Source: Desulfotruncus arcticus DSM 17038 (GTDB lineage Bacteria; Bacillota; Desulfotomaculia; Desulfotomaculales; Desulfallaceae). Taken from it: a DNA stretch of 64,000 nt. The notes under the pieces were generated by a model that was not told the DNA's origin, made no database searches, and saw nothing but the letters and a program-made list of their open reading frames with translations. The first letter of the stretch is position 1. Each line of letters starts with the position of its first letter. Positions 57,709 through 64,000 of this stretch are shown piece by piece. The stretch spans positions 62,001-126,000 of the forward strand of contig NZ_FOOX01000014.1 of assembly GCF_900113335.1 (NCBI RefSeq), read 5' to 3'. The position numbers and the translations under genes were made by a program.

Positions 57709-58893
57709 ATGAAAAAAGGAAGATTTGGCCATTACGGCGGGCAATATATACCTGAGACATTGATGAAGGCCGTTCAGGAACTTGAAGAGGCATACGAGTT
57801 ATATAAAAATGACCCTGATTTTCAAAATGAGCTGGAGGGTTTACTGAAAAAGTATGCCGGCAGGCCATCATTGCTGTATTATGCGGCGAAGATGACACAG
57901 AATCTTGGCGGCGCAAAGATATACCTCAAACGGGAGGACCTTAACCATACAGGCTCCCATAAAATCAACAATGTCCTGGGCCAGGTGCTGCTGGCGAAAC
58001 GCATGGGAAAAACCCGTGTAATCGCCGAAACGGGTGCCGGACAACACGGAGTTGCCACGGCTACGGCTGCTGCATTGATGGATATGGAATGCGAAATTTT
58101 TATGGGCAAGGAAGACACCGAACGTCAGGCGTTGAATGTATTTCGCATGGAGCTGCTGGGCGCCAAAGTCCATCCGGTAACCAGCGGAACTATGACGTTA
58201 AAAGACGCCGTCAACGAAACCTTGCGTGAGTGGACAGCACGTATGGATGATACGCTGTATGTCCTGGGTTCGGTCATGGGGCCGCACCCCTTCCCGGCCA
58301 TTGTACGGGATTTCCAGAAGGTCATAGGTCAAGAGATAAAAGAACAACTCATGGCGGTCGAAGGAAAACTTCCCGATGCAGTTGTCGCCTGTGTCGGCGG
58401 TGGCAGCAACGCCATGGGAGCCTTCTATGAGTTTATTCAAGATCTGTCAGTAAAACTTATCGGCTGTGAGGCTGCCGGGCTTGGCGTAGACAACCCAAAG
58501 AATGCGGCAACGATTGCTAATGGTACAGTCGGCGTGTTTCATGGCATGAAATCCTATTTCTGCCAGGATGAATACGGTCAGATCGCACCGGTTTACTCCA
58601 TCTCGGCGGGACTCGATTACCCGGGAATCGGCCCGGAACACGCAAATCTCCAAGATACAGGCCGGGCACAGTACGTTCCAATTACGGACGCTGAAGCCGT
58701 GGCTGCCTTTGAATATCTTTCCCGCACCGAGGGAATTATTCCCGCCGTTGAAAGTGCACACGCCGTAGCCTACGCCAACGAGCTGGCGCCCACGATGGCG
58801 AAGGACCAAATCATCGTCGTTAACCTCTCGGGACGAGGTGACAAAGACGTAGCGGCAATCGCCAGATACAAGGGGGTATCACTTTATGAGTAG
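57709..58893 (+). CDS. trpB: Tryptophan synthase beta subunit
   Basis: 394 residues, first gene after the T-box. [18 protein letters not shown] head; PLP lysine K85 in [30 protein letters not shown]; phosphate loop [12 protein letters not shown]. It joins indole and serine. It is the standard TrpB1 type by length. Its last eight bases overlap trpA. Confidence 0.97.
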   Translation: MKKGRFGHYGGQYIPETLMKAVQELEEAYELYKNDPDFQNELEGLLKKYAGRPSLLYYAAKMTQNLGGAKIYLKREDLNHTGSHKINNVLGQVLLAKRMGKTRVIAETGAGQHGVATATAAALMDMECEIFMGKEDTERQALNVFRMELLGAKVHPVTSGTMTLKDAVNETLREWTARMDDTLYVLGSVMGPHPFPAIVRDFQKVIGQEIKEQLMAVEGKLPDAVVACVGGGSNAMGAFYEFIQDLSVKLIGCEAAGLGVDNPKNAATIANGTVGVFHGMKSYFCQDEYGQIAPVYSISAGLDYPGIGPEHANLQDTGRAQYVPITDAEAVAAFEYLSRTEGIIPAVESAHAVAYANELAPTMAKDQIIVVNLSGRGDKDVAAIARYKGVSLYE

Positions 58894-59668
58894 AATCACC
58901 AGGGCTTTTGCAAATCGTAAAGCATTCATTCCCTTCATCACGGGCGGCGATCCCGATATAGAAACCACGGAGAAACTGCTCTTCGCTATGGTGGAAGCGG
59001 GCGCTGATCTGATTGAAATCGGTATACCGTTTTCCGACCCGGTTGCGGAAGGCATCGTTATTCAGGAGGCAGACGAACGTGCGTTGAAGGGCGGCTGCAC
59101 TACTGATAAGCTTTTTGATATGGTCATTAGAATTCGGCAAAAAACGGATGTGCCGCTGCTGTTTATGACTTATCTCAACCCAATTTTCACTTACGGGAAA
59201 GAAAAGTTTTTAAGCCAATGTGCCGAATGCGGCATCAATGGCATCATCGTTCCTGATATGCCGTTTGAGGAAAAAGACGAATTGGCAGATGTCTGTGGGC
59301 TCCACGGAATCGATTTAATTTCTCTGATCGCCCCCACCTCGGAGGAGCGGATTACCATGATCGCCAAAGAAGCCAAGGGGTTTATTTATTGCGTATCTTC
59401 CCTTGGCGTGACCGGCGTACGCAGCGAGATTAGAACAGACATTGGCAAAATGGTGCAAAAGGTTCGGGAAGTTACCGATGTTCCATGTGCCATCGGCTTC
59501 GGTATTTCCACACCTGAACAGGCCGGTAGCATGGCCAAGCTGGCCGATGGTGCCATTGTCGGAAGTGCAATTGTAAAGTTGGTGGCAAAATTCGGCAAAG
59601 ACAGTGTTGAACCCGTCTCAGAATATGTACGCAGTATGAAAAAAGGCATTGAAGACGCCCTTAAATAA
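58886..59668 (+). CDS. trpA: Tryptophan synthase alpha subunit
   Basis: 260 residues. The TIM-barrel start [17 protein letters not shown], substrate loop [17 protein letters not shown] with the catalytic Glu/Asp, and [10 protein letters not shown] phosphate site are present. It cleaves indole-3-glycerol phosphate to indole, which is channelled to TrpB. ATG overlaps the trpB end, giving tight coupling. Confidence 0.96.
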   Translation: MSRITRAFANRKAFIPFITGGDPDIETTEKLLFAMVEAGADLIEIGIPFSDPVAEGIVIQEADERALKGGCTTDKLFDMVIRIRQKTDVPLLFMTYLNPIFTYGKEKFLSQCAECGINGIIVPDMPFEEKDELADVCGLHGIDLISLIAPTSEERITMIAKEAKGFIYCVSSLGVTGVRSEIRTDIGKMVQKVREVTDVPCAIGFGISTPEQAGSMAKLADGAIVGSAIVKLVAKFGKDSVEPVSEYVRSMKKGIEDALK

Positions 59669-59709
59669 AATCATGCATAAACGGAAAACATTTTTAGGAG
59701 GACATAAGT

Positions 59710-60738
59710 ATGTATAAGAATATTTTGAACAAAACCACAAACAATCAGGAACTGACTGAACAGGAGATCTTTCAACTAATTAAAGCCATAAACAATGATG
59801 AAGTCAGCGACGTTCAGATTGCCGGTTTTCAGGTCGCACTTCTGATGAAAGGTGCTTCTCTGCAGGAAATAGCCTTCATCGCCAAAGCGATGCGCGAAAA
59901 CTGTGTTCCCCTGCAACCCAAGGTGGAAGCGGAGCTAATGGATACCTGCGGGACTGGCGGGGGCCTGAGCACTTTTAATATTTCCACCGCAACAGCCATT
60001 GTTGCTGCGGCAGCAGGTATACCCATTGCGAAGCACGGCAGCCGTTCCATTTCAAGCCTGTCCGGCAGCGCAGATGTACTGGAAGCTCTGGGCGTCAACA
60101 TTAACCTTACGCCTGCACAGGCTGAAAAACTGATTGAGGAAATCGGTATTGCTTTCATCTACGCACCTTTGTTCCATCCGGTAATGTGTAAAGTTCTGCC
60201 CGCGGAATCGGATCTTGGTATCAAAACCATCTTCTATACCATCATTGGTCCATTAATTAACCCCGCTTTTGCACCCAGGCATGTCCTTGGCGTTTACAAG
60301 CCCGAGCTTCTCGATACCGTGTCTTATGTAGCTAAAGAGCTCGGATATACCAACGCCATGTTTGTACACGGCCTGGATGGTCTGGATGAAATCTCCCTGC
60401 TTGGCAAAACCAGAATTAATGAGCTGAAAGATGGTGAGGTCACAACCTATGAAATTCAGCCCGAGGACTTCGGCATCGAGCGCTGCACCCTTGAAGAGAT
60501 TAAAACAGGCACTCCCGAAGAAAACGCCAAAACGATCCATGGTGTCTTCTCAGGTGAAATAACCGGACCCAGACGCAATGCGATTGTACTCAATGCCGCC
60601 GGTGCATTGATAGTCGGCGGCAAGGCAGCCGGCTTCGCGGAAGGCATAGCCCTCGCCAACAAGCTGATAGACAGTGGTGCTGCGGCAGAGAAACTCAGTC
60701 AGCTGCGTGAAATGTCCAACTCATTTGGAGCAGAATAA
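59710..60738 (+). CDS. trpD: Anthranilate phosphoribosyltransferase
   Basis: 342 residues, ATG behind AGGAGG. PRPP-binding motif DTCGTGGGLSTFNISTATA and KHGSRSISSLSGSADVLEALG are typical. It adds phosphoribosyl to anthranilate. No glutamine amidotransferase (TrpG) domain is fused. Its stop and the trpC start overlap as TAATG. Confidence 0.96.
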   Translation: MYKNILNKTTNNQELTEQEIFQLIKAINNDEVSDVQIAGFQVALLMKGASLQEIAFIAKAMRENCVPLQPKVEAELMDTCGTGGGLSTFNISTATAIVAAAAGIPIAKHGSRSISSLSGSADVLEALGVNINLTPAQAEKLIEEIGIAFIYAPLFHPVMCKVLPAESDLGIKTIFYTIIGPLINPAFAPRHVLGVYKPELLDTVSYVAKELGYTNAMFVHGLDGLDEISLLGKTRINELKDGEVTTYEIQPEDFGIERCTLEEIKTGTPEENAKTIHGVFSGEITGPRRNAIVLNAAGALIVGGKAAGFAEGIALANKLIDSGAAAEKLSQLREMSNSFGAE

Positions 60739-61445
60739 TGAATACGAAATTTTCTGATTCGATTAGAGCAAAAAAACAGGCGGGGTTCATTCCCGTCATT
60801 CCCGATATAAAGTGCACATCCCCCAAAGAGGGCGATCTCCTTCGGGGCAGAGATCCGGCGGAAGTGGCTAAGCTGCTGGCTGAAGCAGGTGCGCCCGCAC
60901 TGTCGGTTGTAACCGAATCAAAGAACTTTGGCGGCTCTTTAGAACTTCTGGAGCGAATTGCGACGTCAACAAAGCTTCCTACGCTCCGTAAGGATTTTAT
61001 TACGTGCGTTGATGATTTGAAGATTACTAAGGATTGTGGCGCAGAGGCAATCCTGCTTATTTGCGCCACGCAACCGTTTTCATCGCTGATGAAGCTGTAT
61101 GAAGAAGCGTTGAAAATCGGACTGGAGCCGTTGGTTGAGGCTCATACGAAAGAAGAATTGATCTTGGCCGGAAAAATTGGCGCTAAACTTGTGGGTATTA
61201 ACAATCGTAATATCCTCGAGCTGGAAAGAGATGATGGAACCGTTTCGGCTACAGAACTACTGGCCAAATATAAGCCAGATGATGCAATACTGATCAGTGA
61301 AAGTTCCATTCAAACCCCTGCCCAAGCCCAGGCAGCGGTTCGGGCGGGTGCCGATGCGGTACTTATCGGAACAGCAATCTGGCAGGCAGAAAACATGCGT
61401 GAGTGCTATCTGGCTCTCAGCAGAGGAATGGGAGATTACGTTTAA
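60738..61445 (+). CDS. trpC: Indole-3-glycerol-phosphate synthase
   Basis: 235 residues, somewhat shorter at the N-terminus than the common ~260-residue form. VIPDIKCTSPKEGDL replaces the usual IAEIKRASPSKG; the active-site lysine in IKCTSP and LRKDFI, and the end VLIGTAIWQ are present. It closes the indole ring. Coupled to trpD. Confidence 0.93.
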   Translation: MNTKFSDSIRAKKQAGFIPVIPDIKCTSPKEGDLLRGRDPAEVAKLLAEAGAPALSVVTESKNFGGSLELLERIATSTKLPTLRKDFITCVDDLKITKDCGAEAILLICATQPFSSLMKLYEEALKIGLEPLVEAHTKEELILAGKIGAKLVGINNRNILELERDDGTVSATELLAKYKPDDAILISESSIQTPAQAQAAVRAGADAVLIGTAIWQAENMRECYLALSRGMGDYV

Positions 61446-61447
61446 AA

Positions 61448-62146
61448 ATGAGCAGCATCAAAGTGAAAATATGCGGGTTGAAACGCGAAAAAGATGTTCA
61501 ATTGTGTATGAAGCTGGGAGTGGATATTCTCGGCTTTGTAACGGAATACCCCCTGCCGGTTCCCTGGAACTTGAGCCGCACCGAGGCGTTGCCGTTGTTG
61601 AACTTAGTCCAATCTCCGCACGTAAGCTGCATTGTTACCGGCGGCGCTCCCGAAAAAGTAATTGAACTGGCAGCCAACCTGCGTCCATCCATGGTGCAGC
61701 TTCATTATCAAGAAACGCTTGAGGAAACCATAATTATTTCAGATGCACTTCGGAAACTGAATATTGATGTTATTAAAACAGTTCCTCCAGTAATGGAAGA
61801 TCGCATCTCACAATTTGGAACTGCGGATATTGAAACGATCATAGAGGAACTCTGCAGGACCAGTGTTTACGGATTGCTTGCAGATTCACGTGTGCCATCA
61901 AATGCATCCGCAAATGGTACCGAACTGGATCTTAAGTTCTGCTCGCAGATAATAAATTTATCTTCAAAGCCTGTTATTATTGCCGGTGGAATTAATGCCG
62001 GTAATGTTTGTAATATTTTGCTGCAGACGGGCGCAGACTTTATCGATGTCATGACGGGTATAGAGAACAGCCCGGGAGAAAAGGCTGCTGAATTATTGTC
62101 GCGGCTGTTAGCATCTATTCAACCGCTTAATAGGTGGCATCGCTGA
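61448..62146 (+). CDS. trpF: Phosphoribosylanthranilate isomerase
   Basis: 232 residues. ATG 61448, two bases after the trpC stop, begins MSSIKVKICGLKREKDVQL, the TrpF head with its catalytic cysteine in KICGLK; the open frame further upstream overlaps trpC. IIAGGINAGNV is the phosphate-binding part near the end, and the second catalytic Asp would be the one in GLLADSR (usually LLD). It performs the Amadori step. There is no ribosome site, so translation depends on trpC. Confidence 0.93.
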   Translation: MSSIKVKICGLKREKDVQLCMKLGVDILGFVTEYPLPVPWNLSRTEALPLLNLVQSPHVSCIVTGGAPEKVIELAANLRPSMVQLHYQETLEETIIISDALRKLNIDVIKTVPPVMEDRISQFGTADIETIIEELCRTSVYGLLADSRVPSNASANGTELDLKFCSQIINLSSKPVIIAGGINAGNVCNILLQTGADFIDVMTGIENSPGEKAAELLSRLLASIQPLNRWHR

Positions 62147-62158
62147 TGCCGTTTTAAT

Positions 62159-62992
62159 TTATAATCCGGATAGTTTTTTAATCATTTCTATCTCCCTTCC
62201 ATGGCCGTTATTATCCAGGGGAGTCTCAATATAAAAAGGCAAATTTCTTATATTGGGATGTTTCATAATATCAATAATCGCGCTTAGCCCTATTTCACCT
62301 TTACCAATAGGAGTATGCCGATCTTTTCTGGAGCCCAGCGGGAACATACTATCGTTCAAATGGATGGTCTTTAGTCTTTCTATACCTATTTGATTATTGA
62401 AATCTTCTAAGACTTCATCCAGGTTACCTTTTATATCATATCCGGATGAAAACACATGGCATAAATCCATGCATATTCCCAATTTGTTTTTATACTCAAC
62501 TAAATCTATAACTCTTTTTAAATGTTCAAAGCGGAAGCCGAGCTCAGTTCCCTTTCCAGGCATGGTCTCGAGCAAGAGTGTTATATTTTCCTTTCCATTA
62601 AAGGCATTATTCAGTGCATTTGCTATCCGTTTTATTCCTTCATCAATGCCAATACCAGTGTGGTTACCAGGATGAAATACAAAATACTCGATATCCAAAT
62701 CATTCATTCTCATGATATCTTCTTTTATAACGTTACAGCTGAAATCGTACACCTTGCTGTTTGGGCTTGCAAGGTTCAGTGTGTATGATGCGTGAGCTTG
62801 AATCGATCCAAAATTATTTTTTCGTCTAAGATTTTGAAATTCAACGATATCCTTTTGCTCATAAACTCTGAAATTCGATCCTCTTGGATTCCTGCTGAAA
62901 AATTGAAAGGTGTTTGCTCCCATATTTATTACGTCCCTGGCAGCTTTCGCATATCCTTTTGCTGTGGATATGTGGGGTCCTATTATCAACAT
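62159..62992 (-). CDS. nfo: Deoxyribonuclease IV (AP endonuclease IV)
   Basis: 277 residues. ATG 62992 is chosen because family sequence begins there (MLIIGPHISTAKGYAKAARD) and CGGAG lies ten bases upstream; the frame extends 37 codons further without similarity. TIM-barrel zinc-site segments are FHPGNHTG, LLLETMPGKG, GICMDLCHVFSSGYD and HLNDSMFPLGSRKDRH. It cuts DNA at abasic sites in base excision repair. It is convergent with trpF with only 12 bases between, and AT-rich. Confidence 0.93.
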   Translation of the reverse strand: MLIIGPHISTAKGYAKAARDVINMGANTFQFFSRNPRGSNFRVYEQKDIVEFQNLRRKNNFGSIQAHASYTLNLASPNSKVYDFSCNVIKEDIMRMNDLDIEYFVFHPGNHTGIGIDEGIKRIANALNNAFNGKENITLLLETMPGKGTELGFRFEHLKRVIDLVEYKNKLGICMDLCHVFSSGYDIKGNLDEVLEDFNNQIGIERLKTIHLNDSMFPLGSRKDRHTPIGKGEIGLSAIIDIMKHPNIRNLPFYIETPLDNNGHGREIEMIKKLSGL

Positions 62993-63586
62993 ATAGTCAT
63001 GCTCCGTCCTGTTATTTGCGTTATTGCATGTTCCCATCCCTATAATTTCGTCACAAGCACTATTTAATAATGTGCGCTTATACATGTTTTCCCAAGAAAC
63101 CATTGAAATTCCCGGTCGTTTCTAAACCTATGTGCAAACGAAATAATCCTAGATATTGTTGAATGATCTGATTTAGTTTATACGGATGATATTCAATACA
63201 CTTACCGAATTCAAGATATTCCACCTTGTTAGAGAAAATTTCTTTGCTTACTGCAATCTTGTAACAGATCGGGTGGAAACACGAATTGCACAAAATAAAA
63301 AGGGCATAGTCACATAACTATGCCCAAGCAGTTCTTTATCAAAAGTCCTGTTTGACATAGTTCTGTATGAAACTTGATTGCACAACAAAATAAGCGATCA
63401 AATATGTGGGAAATGTCGGACAGGATCTGGTAGAGTCGATTTTTTCATTCGTTCATTATAAACCAATACCGGTTACTCAGCTTATAGTTGTTTTCAAAAC
63501 AGTGGGTAAATTTATCTTACTAACAATGGGCCGTAAACTAACTTTAACTTTTATCAACTAACTTTACATTCCTTCTTATTGTTTTC
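62993..63586. other. AT-rich gap after nfo
   Basis: No convincing gene. A 71-codon minus-strand frame (63078-63293) lacks a ribosome site and any recognised motif. A hairpin GGGCATAGT/ACTATGCCC (63302-63325) is followed on the minus side by TTTTTATTTTG, a good terminator for a leftward transcript. The rest is AT-rich. Confidence 0.5.
63302..63325 (-). terminator. Minus-strand terminator near the right end
   Basis: GGGCATAGT, six-base loop, ACTATGCCC, followed on the minus strand by TTTTTATTTTG. It implies leftward transcription from the region 63.3-64 kb or beyond, although no gene is visible there. Confidence 0.7.
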
Positions 63587-63716
63587 TTTTATCTCGTTAA
63601 CCGCCGCTAAGACTCCCGCCTCTACAGGCGGGAGTCTTAGCGGCGATAAACTCGAAATAAGTGCGACTAAGGTTCAGGTGGGGTCAAAACCCCACCTGAA
63701 CCAAGTCTTCTTTATA
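63587..63716 (+). ncRNA. Structured RNA element, copy 2
   Basis: Starts TTTTATCTCGTTAACCGCC. Arm 1: 63602-63620 pairs perfectly with 63627-63645 (19 bp). Core CGAAATAAGTGCGACTAAGG at 63653-63672 is identical to copy 1. Arm 2: GGTTCAGGTGGGGT (63671-63684) pairs with ACCCCACCTGAACC (63689-63702), then AAGTC and a T-rich end. The constant core between variable but perfect stems argues for a functional RNA. Possible relation to HEARO/omega RNAs is untested and no nuclease gene is near. Confidence 0.55.
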
Positions 63717-63890
63717 AGAATATGAATAGAACTGTTCTATTCGTACCAAATTAGGGCCGGGGAATCTGATGATGCATTGCACCATTTTCCGCATATATTT
63801 TTTTATGTAAAACCTGGAATCCGTGCTATTATTCTTCACTATCAGCGAATTGAGGATCGGAAAAGGAAAACATCAAGCCAGGGACAAGGA

Positions 63891-63928
63891 AAAACCAGTC
63901 GTAGCCGAGCTACCACTGGTTTTTTTAA
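63891..63928. terminator. Bidirectional terminator near right edge
   Basis: AAAAACCAGT...GTAG pairs with CTAC...ACTGGTTTTTTT with an inner CCGAG loop. T-runs are on both sides. It stands between element copies 2 and 3. Confidence 0.75.
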
Positions 63929-63981
63929 GTTTTAAAACCACAACTACAAACATATGATTATCTAAGCAGAAAAATGCTGAT

Positions 63982-64000
63982 TTTTATCTCGTTAACCGCC
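63982..64000 (+). ncRNA. Structured RNA element, start of copy 3 (cut by window edge)
   Basis: The last 19 bases, TTTTATCTCGTTAACCGCC, are identical to the first 19 of copy 2 (63587-63605), 395 bases away. A further tandem copy therefore probably starts here and continues beyond the window. Confidence 0.5.

Noticed and set aside
63078..63293. 71-codon minus-strand frame
   Set aside because: GTG start without ribosome site, no motif, overlaps the extended nfo frame; insufficient support.

Overview
The window looks like a chromosomal segment of an anaerobic, spore-forming type of Firmicute close to Desulfotomaculum/Pelotomaculum (Peptococcaceae). This is inferred from gene content: AmmeMemoRadiSam genes, an [FeFe]-hydrogenase-like sensor kinase, TAXI-TRAP transport, class II FBPase, citramalate synthase, T-box leaders and GGAGG ribosome binding sites. 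Most of the sequence is moderately GC-rich. Islands near 33-34, 36.9-37.7 and 62-64 kb are clearly AT-richer. No tRNA, rRNA, CRISPR array or intact transposase was seen.

Layout. 0-5.3 kb: the end of an AMMECR1 gene, its radical SAM partner, and a Ski2-like helicase broken in two by an in-frame TGA. 5.4-12.9 kb: arginine operon argC-J-B-D-F-G, with two ARG-box-like operators over its promoter and a structured RNA element in its leader. 12.9-26.8 kb: a signalling island with NarL- and OmpR-type regulators, a hydrogenase-like hybrid histidine kinase, a CheY, a Cys-rich membrane protein, a GAF-CPBP membrane protein, a small membrane protein, and a divergent 2035-residue pseudokinase/ATPase/histidine kinase. 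A palindrome TTACA-N4-TGTAA recurs in its control regions. 26.9-32.7 kb: an NSS transporter with its 33-residue MetS subunit, then IclR, fused TRAP permease and TAXI binding protein. 33-37.8 kb: a mosaic of a flavodoxin/ferredoxin, SPFH plus ribbon-helix-helix pair, zinc ribbon plus frameshifted kinase, group II intron fragment, ArsC-like and YwbE proteins, and a helicase remnant.

37.8-57.2 kb: glpX, argH, a DUF445 protein, then a large branched-chain amino acid cluster (ilvE, ilvD, ilvB, ilvN, second ilvB, leuA, leuC, leuD, leuB, cimA, larE). Its leader carries a T-box followed by a ykkC-family aptamer, each with its own terminator. ilvC is absent. 57.2-62.2 kb: a T-box(Trp)-controlled trpB-A-D-C-F operon without trpE or trpG. 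62.2-64 kb: endonuclease IV and an AT-rich, gene-poor end with a second copy, and the start of a third, of the structured RNA element found before argC.

Two themes cross the window. A heptad-based GGAGTCA inverted repeat occupies gaps in front of argJ, argH, the ilv leader, the second ilvB, leuC and leuB, and has extended the leuD reading frame. RNA-level control (two T-boxes, a ykkC-class switch, the structured element) is concentrated on amino acid biosynthesis, so arginine, branched-chain and tryptophan synthesis each have a distinct visible control.
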